DNA of 64,000 bases from Armatimonadia bacterium (GTDB lineage: Bacteria; Armatimonadota; Zipacnadia; Zipacnadales; JABUFB01). Positions 18,644-24,807 of the stretch are shown here, piece by piece. Under the pieces are notes generated by a model. That model did no database searches and had not been told where the DNA came from. It saw nothing but the letters and a program-made list of their open reading frames with translations. Every line of letters starts with the position of its first letter. Within the stretch, counting starts at the first letter, position 1. The position numbers and the translations under genes were made by a program. Location: NCBI GenBank assembly GCA_039679385.1, contig JBDKVB010000050.1, positions 62,001-126,000 of the forward strand, in the 5' to 3' direction.

Positions 18644-19876
18644 TCAGCCAATCAGCTTTTCGATTTCGTCCCAGATCGCTATCGCGATGTCTCGTTTGTC
18701 GGCCTGCGGCACTCGCCGCATCTCGCCAGTCCGATGATAGATGGTGACTTCGTTCGTATCGCCGGCGAACCCGGCGCCTGGCGCCGTTATGTCGTTGGAG
18801 ACGATGGCATCCAGATTCTTGCGCTGGAGCTTGCCCAGGGCATTCGCCTCGACCTCATGCGTCTCTGCGGCGAACCCCACATGTATCCGCGACCCCTTGC
18901 GCGAAGCCAGGGTCGCGAGGATATCCGGCGTCTCCTGCAACTCCAGGACCAGATGGGCCGTGGCGTCCGGGGCTGCAAGGTCGGAAGTCTTCTTGATCTT
19001 GTGGTCGGTGCGTCGCACCGGCGAGAAATCCACCGGGGCTGCAGCGGCTACCAGGACGTCGGTCTCATGATGCCGGGCCGAGACGGCCTCCAGCATCTCC
19101 GCCGTCGTATCGACCGGCACGACCTCGGCACGCCAAGGAGCACGCTCATGAGTTGGCCCGGTAACGACCGTCACCCGGGCTCCCCGAGCCAGCGCCTCCC
19201 GGGCCAGGGCATAGCCCATCTTGCCGCTGGAGGGATTCGAGAGGAAGCGCACCGGATCAATCCACTCGCGGGTCGGTCCGGAGGTGATGAGCACGCGCTT
19301 CCCAGTCAGCTTGCTCTCGGTCGGCCCGAGCGCCTGGTCGACGGCATCGAGGATATCCTCGACCGCGCTGAGGCGGCCCATGCCCTCTTCCCCACAGGCC
19401 AGATGACCGCAATCAGGCCCGACGAACCAGTAGCCGAGGTCCCTTAGGGTAGTAACGTTCCGCTGGGTGATGGGGTTTCCCCACATGCGCCAGTTCATGG
19501 CCGGTGCGAAGATGACCTTGCCCGCCGCGGCACTGATGGTCGTGGTGAGCAGATCGTCGCAGATACCCGAGGCGACCTTACCGATCACATTGGCGGTCGC
19601 AGAGACGACGACCATCGTCTCAGCGAACTCAGCCAGCGAAATGTGCTCGATCTCCAGAGCGGCAATCGCGCCGAAGGTCTCGCAGGCAACATCCTGCCCG
19701 GAGAGAGCGCGGAAGGTGGTCAGACCGACAAACTCGGTGGCGTTGCGGGTGCAGACGACGCGCACTTCAGCCCCGGCCTGACGCAAGCGACTGACCACTT
19801 CGCAGGCCTTGTAGGCGGCAATTCCGCCGCAGACCCCGACAACCACTCGTCGCCCCTGCAGCGCTGTCTGACTCAC
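18644..19876 (-). CDS. coaBC: Bifunctional phosphopantothenoylcysteine decarboxylase / phosphopantothenate-cysteine ligase
   Basis: 410 residues with both coenzyme A synthesis domains. CoaC (about 1-185) shows [18 protein letters not shown], the [10 protein letters not shown] substrate-binding motif and the [14 protein letters not shown] loop with the catalytic Cys. CoaB (about 190-405) shows [20 protein letters not shown] and [12 protein letters not shown], then AAAPVDFSP. The GTG at 19876 overlaps the gmk TGA as GTGA, so gmk and coaBC are translationally coupled. The rpoZ gene often found between them is absent here. Confidence 0.97.
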   Translation of the reverse strand: MSQTALQGRRVVVGVCGGIAAYKACEVVSRLRQAGAEVRVVCTRNATEFVGLTTFRALSGQDVACETFGAIAALEIEHISLAEFAETMVVVSATANVIGKVASGICDDLLTTTISAAAGKVIFAPAMNWRMWGNPITQRNVTTLRDLGYWFVGPDCGHLACGEEGMGRLSAVEDILDAVDQALGPTESKLTGKRVLITSGPTREWIDPVRFLSNPSSGKMGYALAREALARGARVTVVTGPTHERAPWRAEVVPVDTTAEMLEAVSARHHETDVLVAAAAPVDFSPVRRTDHKIKKTSDLAAPDATAHLVLELQETPDILATLASRKGSRIHVGFAAETHEVEANALGKLQRKNLDAIVSNDITAPGAGFAGDTNEVTIYHRTGEMRRVPQADKRDIAIAIWDEIEKLIG

Positions 19877-20514
19877 AACCGATCGGCCTCCGCCTCCTGC
19901 AGCAGTCCGGCCTGAAGCCCGCGCCAGTCGAGGCGCCCAAGCCGGTTGCGCTCTCCCAGAAGAATGGCTTCGAGCTGGCCCATCGCGCAGGCAAGGTCAT
20001 CGTTGACGACAACATACTCGAACAGGTCCAGGTGCGCAATCTCAGCCAGGGCGGTGTTCAGTCTGCGTCGCACGTCGGCCTCGGCCTCGGTCTCGCGACC
20101 CACCAGCCGGCTATGCAGAGCTTCCCACGAAGGCGGAGCGATGAACACCAGAACGGCACGGCCGCCCAGTTCTGTCCGAACGCTGCGCGCCCCCTGGTAG
20201 TCGATCTCAAGAATGATGTCCTCGCCCCGTGCCAGCGCCCGAAGGACTGGCTCACGAGGCGTGCCGTAGAGCAGGTCGCCGTGCACGGAGGCCCACTCGA
20301 GGAACCCGGACTCGCTGCGCAGGCGCCCAAACTCCTCGACCGAGATGAAATGGTAGTCGTCGCCATCCGCTTCGCCGGGGCGTGGCGCTCGAGTGGTACA
20401 GGAAACCGAGCGACTGACCTCAGGATGCGCGGCGAGCAGCTCCCGGATCACGGTGCCTTTGCCAACCCCCGAAGGGCCGGAGACTACCAGCAGGACGCCC
20501 TGACGATTCAGCAA
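19873..20514 (-). CDS. gmk: Guanylate kinase
   Basis: 213 residues. The enzyme phosphorylates GMP to GDP. The P-loop is SGPSGVGKGT (about 11-20), followed by the GMP-binding region SVSCTTRAPRPGEADGDDYHF, EWASVHGDLYG-like and IILEIDYQGARSV. No ATG or GTG fits; the frame upstream is not protein-like, so the TTG at 20514 (LLLNRQGVLLVV) is the best start. It overlaps the stop of a 19-codon upstream reading frame (20508-20567), which could couple translation. A well-formed promoter lies at 20639-20667, giving a leader of about 118 bases. It heads the gmk-coaBC-metK-priA-def-fmt run. Confidence 0.93.
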   Translation of the reverse strand: MLNRQGVLLVVSGPSGVGKGTVIRELLAAHPEVSRSVSCTTRAPRPGEADGDDYHFISVEEFGRLRSESGFLEWASVHGDLLYGTPREPVLRALARGEDIILEIDYQGARSVRTELGGRAVLVFIAPPSWEALHSRLVGRETEAEADVRRRLNTALAEIAHLDLFEYVVVNDDLACAMGQLEAILLGERNRLGRLDWRGLQAGLLQEAEADRL

Positions 20515-20638
20515 GAGACCACCGTGAAGAGGAGGAGTAACCGGACAACAGGCGCCACCGGCTGCATCTGCAGCTCGGTCCCCTGAAGCCCGAACAGCCC
20601 TACAGGTCGCGCCTCGAAGGCCAAGGCCCGCGGGCGGT

Positions 20639-20667
20639 AGTGTAGCACAACGGGTAGGCTCTTGCAA
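20639..20667 (-). promoter_or_regulatory. Sigma-70-type promoter of the gmk operon
   Basis: On the minus strand TTGCAA (20667-20662) is followed after exactly 17 bases by TACACT (20644-20639). Transcription would start near 20632. It is back to back with the riboswitch promoter: the two -35 boxes lie only 17 bases apart (20668-20684), so occupancy of one could affect the other. Confidence 0.65.
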
Positions 20668-20684
20668 CGACGCGCCGGCTGAGC

Positions 20685-20713
20685 TTGCCAGCGCAGTTGC
20701 GAAGTGGTAAGAT
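20685..20713 (+). promoter_or_regulatory. Sigma-70-type promoter for the cobalamin riboswitch transcript
   Basis: TTGCCA (20685-20690), a 17-base spacer and TAAGAT (20708-20713), placing the start near 20720, 16 bases before the first base of riboswitch helix P1. Confidence 0.65.
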
Positions 20714-20735
20714 GACCCCCAAACTGAATACCATT

Positions 20736-20904
20736 CGCTTGCGAGGCGAGCGCGAGAGCGCTCATGGAAGACGGTGAGAAGCCGTCGCTGCCCCGCAACT
20801 GTAACCGGGTACGAACCCCGCTTATCGCCACTATTCCGCTTCCGCGGAATGGGAAGGCGCGGGAAGTAGGCTGATCCGGAAGTCAGGAGACGACCCCGCA
20901 AGCG
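20736..20904 (+). ncRNA. Cobalamin riboswitch (adenosylcobalamin/B12 aptamer)
   Basis: The aptamer is bounded by a perfect 8-bp P1 helix, CGCTTGCG (20736-20743) with CGCAAGCG (20897-20904). Inside are the conserved blocks in the right order: GGAAGACGGTGAGAAGCCGTC (from about 20765), GCTGCCCCGCAACTGTAA, the GCCACT block at about 20827-20832, a long helix (ATTCCGC...GCGGAAT) followed by GGGAAGGC, and the B12-box-like GGAAGTCAGGAGACGA near 20878. These are the hallmark elements of the Rfam cobalamin class. It lies between a good promoter and an intrinsic terminator, so ligand binding probably drives premature termination. The only downstream gene on this strand is a pseudopilin, not a B12 transport or synthesis gene. 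Confidence 0.95.
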
Positions 20905-20955
20905 CTGGGCTACAACCTCTCGAGGGAGGGGGGTGAGTGTTTCGTCTTGCCTTGC

Positions 20956-20984
20956 GCCGCGACTCGAGTGAGTCGCGGCTTTTT
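20956..20984 (+). terminator. Intrinsic terminator of the riboswitch (expression platform)
   Basis: Perfect 10-bp stem GCCGCGACTC (20956-20965) with GAGTCGCGGC (20970-20979), GAGT loop and five T residues (20980-20984). A CTCGAG at 20919-20924 could pair with the CTCGAG inside the stem (20963-20968) and act as part of an anti-terminator, though only 6 bp support that. It ends 53 bases before the pseudopilin ATG. Confidence 0.88.
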
Positions 20985-21037
20985 GCGTTCTGAAGACCGG
21001 GACCGAGGGCGTCCCGAGCCCAAAGGAGCCGTTCACC

Positions 21038-21769
21038 ATGCGTCGTCGCCACGGTTTCACGCTCATTGAGCTGCTCGTCGTGATCGCTATCATCGCGATC
21101 CTGGCCGCCGTCTTGTTCCCCGTGTTCGCAAGGGCACGGGAGAAGGCACGCCAGACGAGCTGCCTGTCAAATATCAAGCAGTTGTGCCTGGGGTTTGCGA
21201 TGTACGCCCAGGATGCCGATGAGGCCTTTCCTCCCGCATACTACTACGACAGCAGCTTCACGGTTGAGAATGCCTGGGACTACATCGTGAACTGGGGGAA
21301 CGGCACGCACACGGTGGGGCTGATCGGCCCCTACACCAAGAACGCCGAGATCGCCAAGTGCCCGTCCTTCCCCAACGCTCAGAGTTGGGGGCGACCCTTC
21401 AGCGGCTACGGTTACAACACCACCTGGCTGGGAGCAACGGCAGAGGATCATGCCTGGGGGTATGCGCGGGCTGACCATCCCGCCTGTCTGGCTGAAGTCT
21501 CCGACCCGACGGGAACGGTCCTGCTGGCCGACAGCGCCTTCTACAGCGGCACGACGCTGTGCCAGAACAACTTCCTGCGCTCGCCCGGTGACGGCATGCG
21601 GACCAACGCTCACTACGGAGTGCACTTCCGCCACAACGGCACGGCAAACATCGGCTACGCGGACGGTCACGCGAAGTCCGTCGCCAAGCGCTGCAATCCG
21701 GACTCCCCGGTGGCGGAGAAGGACTGCGGCGACGTGAGCACCGACGCCTCCGCCTACGACCTCGACTGA
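21038..21769 (+). CDS. Prepilin-like protein (type II/IV pseudopilin, DUF1559-type H-x9-DG)
   Basis: 243 residues. The N-terminus is a class III prepilin signal: RRRHG ahead of [24 protein letters not shown], with cleavage expected after Gly and the conserved Glu at +5. ARAREKARQ follows, as in Armatimonadota-type pseudopilins. The C-terminus has the H-x9-DG motif (FRHN to ADGHAKS). Seven cysteines and many histidines are present. Such proteins are processed by a prepilin peptidase and sit in the inner membrane or in a short pseudopilus. AAAGGAG lies 9 bases before the ATG. Upstream are a promoter, a cobalamin riboswitch and a terminator, so B12 is predicted to lower its expression. No assembly genes adjoin. 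The function is otherwise unknown. Confidence 0.92.
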   Translation: MRRRHGFTLIELLVVIAIIAILAAVLFPVFARAREKARQTSCLSNIKQLCLGFAMYAQDADEAFPPAYYYDSSFTVENAWDYIVNWGNGTHTVGLIGPYTKNAEIAKCPSFPNAQSWGRPFSGYGYNTTWLGATAEDHAWGYARADHPACLAEVSDPTGTVLLADSAFYSGTTLCQNNFLRSPGDGMRTNAHYGVHFRHNGTANIGYADGHAKSVAKRCNPDSPVAEKDCGDVSTDASAYDLD

Positions 21770-21827
21770 CCCCTCTGCCAGGAGACGCCAACACCTCCCG
21801 GAGCGTCGCCCTGGAAGGGTCAAAGTG

Positions 21828-21866
21828 AGACAGCCCCGGCTCGGCACAGCCGGGGCTGTCTGTTTT
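21828..21866 (+). terminator. Intrinsic terminator of the pseudopilin gene
   Basis: A perfect 14-bp stem (AGACAGCCCCGGCT at 21828-21841 with its complement at 21848-21861), 6-base loop, then GTTTT. It ends the riboswitch-controlled transcript, so that unit appears monocistronic. Confidence 0.88.
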
Positions 21867-21893
21867 GTGCAGGCACCAGCACCAGCTCGGCGG

Positions 21894-22691
21894 TCAGCGC
21901 TGAACCTGGGCGCTGGAGATGATGTAGTGCAACTGGCGGGCGGTGTCAAAGACGAACTGCTCGGGGAACTGGCGATAGGCTGAGACTTCAGCGGTGATGT
22001 AGCCGTTGTAGCCCACGCCACGCAGCGCGTTCATGACCCGCGGGTAGTCAACGCTGCCTGTCAGGAGGCTGACGAACTGGCGGTTGTCGGTGTTGAAGTC
22101 CTTGACGTGGATCTTGACGATCCGCTCACCGAGGATGTCGATCCACTGGTGCGGATAGCCGAACAGGAGGATGTTGCCCACGTCGAAGTAAGCCTTGACC
22201 AGGTCACTGCCGAAGCTGTCGATGAAGTCGCGGAACTCAATCGGGCTGAGCAGGAACTTGTTCCACACGTTCTCGAGCGCGATGTTGACCCCTAGCTGCT
22301 CGGCGGTCGGCAGGATCTCGCGGATGCTCTTCTTGCTCAGCTCATAGGCGGCGGCGTAGGAGATATCCTCGGTCACAATACCGGGGACTACCAGGACGGT
22401 GTCAGCGCCGGACCACTTCGCCACATGCAGCGCCTGCTTAACGCCCTCGACGCCCTGCTCTCGGACAGCCTCGTCTGTGCTCGATAGAGGCAAACGCCAG
22501 TGGGTGCCGCACATCACACTATGGACTTCCAGACCTGCGTCGGCAGCCGCAGCGGCGATCTCTTCGGTCTCAGCCTGTGTCTCTACCTGGCCGATCTCAA
22601 TGCCGTCCAGGCCGGCATCGGCGGCCAGTTGCATGCGCTCACGATGCGGGAGCTTCGGGCACACGAACCCGTAGTAAAGGGCCTTTTTCAC
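21894..22691 (-). CDS. Sugar phosphate isomerase/epimerase (AP-endonuclease-2 TIM barrel)
   Basis: 265 residues from a GTG at 22691 with AGGAGG 8 bases upstream. The fold is the xylose-isomerase-like TIM barrel: LAADAGLDGIEIGQV near the start, NIALENVWN with the metal-binding Glu, KAYFDVGNILLFGYP with the second metal ligand, IVKIHVKDFN with His/Asp, and GYNGYITAEVS with the last Glu. The metal and catalytic positions all look intact. Family members interconvert ketose epimers or isomerise hydroxypyruvate or inositol derivatives. The neighbouring Gfo/Idh/MocA dehydrogenases are frequent partners. The exact sugar cannot be assigned. Confidence 0.88.
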   Translation of the reverse strand: MKKALYYGFVCPKLPHRERMQLAADAGLDGIEIGQVETQAETEEIAAAAADAGLEVHSVMCGTHWRLPLSSTDEAVREQGVEGVKQALHVAKWSGADTVLVVPGIVTEDISYAAAYELSKKSIREILPTAEQLGVNIALENVWNKFLLSPIEFRDFIDSFGSDLVKAYFDVGNILLFGYPHQWIDILGERIVKIHVKDFNTDNRQFVSLLTGSVDYPRVMNALRGVGYNGYITAEVSAYRQFPEQFVFDTARQLHYIISSAQVQR

Positions 22692-22931
22692 AGCGGAGCC
22701 TCCTCTTCGGTCGTTGGCCATGCGTGCATGGCCGGTGGGTGCATATTCCTTGCCCTATCGGCAGGACCTTCCCCTACCAAAAGCAAACAGACCCTGGACC
22801 GTATCTTGTTCCGGAGCACGAGCCGAGGCGCTACCTCGAGGAACGCACCATACAGGCACGACACGGCCGGCCCTCTGGAGCTGTTCCCCAGGAAGGGCCG
22901 GCCTTGATCGCTACTGCGAGTCTGTGCGGCT

Positions 22932-24146
22932 CTAGCGCGGAGGCACTGTGATCGGCGCCGGACGTGCCGGAGTCGTCGAAGTGGACTCGCGACCTCCGGA
23001 CCGAGGCGCCGACCCCGACTGCAAGTAGCGGCGCATGGTGTTGCGGTCCCACCACAGGTCGGCGAGGACTCCGGCCCGAATCTCGTCGGCGGTGGGCTCG
23101 GTGCGAGTGTTTGAGGTCAGCCACGGCTGGAGACGTTCACGAGTGGCGGTGGCACGGAAGAAGACGACATCCTCGTCGCCCTCGCTATCTGCCGACACGG
23201 GACTGGCACACCGTATGACGAGGGTCCTCATGGCGCTCTCAGTTCTCATCGTGCGCAGAGCGGCGCGGAAGGCACTGCGCAGCACATCCTGCTCTAGCTC
23301 CGCCACACTACTCGAGGCCGGCGGGCGCAGGGTCATGATGCCCACGCCGGAGTAGGTGTCGATCGAGAGTGAGGCCTTCCGGGTCAGCGGGCTTCCATCA
23401 CGCCAGCGCTCCATGTACATCCGTGCCAGGACGCGGTGTTCCTCGGTAGTCAGGATCGTGGCGGCCGGCAGGTTCTCTGAGGGCGTCTTGGCGCCGGTTG
23501 CCGACTGAGGACGGCCGGTGTACCGCACCGCAGGTGGTGTACCTAGCCCGCCCGGCGCAGGAGCGGTCCCGGCACGGGGCTCACTGGCCGGCGCCAGCCC
23601 CGCCTTTGGTGCGACCGATTTCGGCGCTGTCGTAGAGGCTGCAGCAGGCTGAGCGACGCCGACGGGTGCAGGCTCCACTCCGCCCTGAGGGCGCGGACCG
23701 AAAGCCACGGCAAGCAAGTAGAAGAGCGCCCCGGCAAGAACGATGCCGCCCATCAAGAGCAGCATCCCACGCTGCCGACGCTCACGAGAGGTCGTCGCAG
23801 AGACAGTGGGGCGCGACACGACAAGCGGAATCTCAGGTCCGCTCTCCGGACCTGTTCCTGTCTCGATGGCACGAGCCCGCGCTGCCGCGAGCTTCTCCAT
23901 CATGGTTGCGTCGAACTCCATCTCCAGCGCCTGCTCGTACCAGTCGACCGCCTCGGTCCACTGCCCCTGGGCTGCGGAAAGATCGCCCAGGACTGCCCGG
24001 ACGGCCGCATTGCTCGGCCGGTCATTGAGCAACCGGCGGGCAAGACGTCGCGCGCCCGCATAGTCCTGGCGCTCGATCATCATCTTGACCATTGCCAGTT
24101 CATCATCGGTGCGGCCCAGGCCGCCCGAAGTGCGATCCGTTGCCAA
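22932..24146 (-). CDS. TPR protein with one membrane anchor and a C-terminal domain of unknown function
   Basis: About 404 residues. Residues about 15-85 form two TPR-like units (IERQDYAGARRLARRLLNDRP, LGDLSAAQGQWTEAVDWYEQAL). A single TM (GMLLLMGGIVLAGALFYLLAVAFG) near 130 is followed by a Pro/Ala/Thr-rich linker and a folded C-terminal region of about 150 residues starting ILTTEEHRVLARMYMERW. Topology with TPR inside and the C-terminal domain outside is inferred. The TTG at 24146 has GGAGG 8 bases upstream; a GTG at 24155 directly abuts that SD and is less likely. The layout resembles the zinc-ribbon/TPR protein at 58682-60217. No family recognised. Confidence 0.75.
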   Translation of the reverse strand: MATDRTSGGLGRTDDELAMVKMMIERQDYAGARRLARRLLNDRPSNAAVRAVLGDLSAAQGQWTEAVDWYEQALEMEFDATMMEKLAAARARAIETGTGPESGPEIPLVVSRPTVSATTSRERRQRGMLLLMGGIVLAGALFYLLAVAFGPRPQGGVEPAPVGVAQPAAASTTAPKSVAPKAGLAPASEPRAGTAPAPGGLGTPPAVRYTGRPQSATGAKTPSENLPAATILTTEEHRVLARMYMERWRDGSPLTRKASLSIDTYSGVGIMTLRPPASSSVAELEQDVLRSAFRAALRTMRTESAMRTLVIRCASPVSADSEGDEDVVFFRATATRERLQPWLTSNTRTEPTADEIRAGVLADLWWDRNTMRRYLQSGSAPRSGGRESTSTTPARPAPITVPPR

Positions 24147-24177
24147 TCCTTGCACCTCCAGACGTTACGGCCCAGCC

Positions 24178-24669
24178 TTACTGATCGCCCGGCTCCTTGT
24201 GCTCCTCGGAAACCCCCAGGCGCTTCTCCATCCTCAGCCGTACTGCCGCGTAGCCCGTCCGCTCATATAGCTGCACGGCGTGCTTATTGCAGCAGCTTGC
24301 GTCCAGAGCGATTCGCAGCACCCCGCGCGATGTGCACCAGTTCTCCGCGAAAACCAAGAGCTCTCGCCCGTGCCCCTGACCGCGCAGAGAAGGGGCTACG
24401 TAGATATTCCGAATATACCCAATGCACGGGTCCACCATCGTGCCAATCAAGGATACCCACAGAAAGCCGCACGCTCTGCCCTCCTCCTCGAGTACGTAGA
24501 GCCCCTCCGTCGGGTTGTTCATCGCGCGGCGCAGTTCGTTGGAGTAGTCGCGCAGGAACTGGGCGGTTGCGATGAACCCGGGGAAGTTGGTCTCGTAGAT
24601 CTCGCGCTGGAACTCCAGCACGTCCTCGGAGTGTCGGCGCCAATTCAGCGGCCTGATCTGCAGTGGCAC
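24178..24669 (-). CDS. GNAT-family N-acetyltransferase
   Basis: 163 residues from a GTG at 24669 with GGGAGGAA upstream. Strand beta-4 and the acetyl-CoA pyrophosphate loop are clear: IRNIYVAPSLRGQGHGRELL (Q/R-x-x-G-x-G/A). The C-terminal ALDASCCNKHAVQLYERTGYAAV is the usual beta-5 to alpha-4 region with the conserved Tyr. The substrate cannot be predicted. It lies 31 bases before the TPR-TM gene on the same strand and is divergent from the GH31-like gene. Confidence 0.88.
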   Translation of the reverse strand: MPLQIRPLNWRRHSEDVLEFQREIYETNFPGFIATAQFLRDYSNELRRAMNNPTEGLYVLEEEGRACGFLWVSLIGTMVDPCIGYIRNIYVAPSLRGQGHGRELLVFAENWCTSRGVLRIALDASCCNKHAVQLYERTGYAAVRLRMEKRLGVSEEHKEPGDQ

Positions 24670-24807
24670 AGGTCGGTTCCTCCCGAAGGTGAGTGAGCGT
24701 CTCGGGCCCACGCTCGTGTCGCGGTCGCAACGAGGCCCTATTCGCTATCCACAGGTTGTTCCCCTGTGGCAGGTTCGCCCCGAGTGTGCGGAGAAGGATT
24801 GCGCGCT

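Noticed and set aside
21038-21769. Pseudopilin as part of a complete type II secretion or type IV pilus operon
   Set aside because: Neither pseudopilin in this window has assembly ATPase, platform protein or secretin genes beside it.
22840-22931. Terminator made of GGCCGGCCCT/AGGGCCGGCC after the TPR-TM gene
   Set aside because: The stem is good but no T-tract follows on the minus strand, so it is too weak to list as a terminator.
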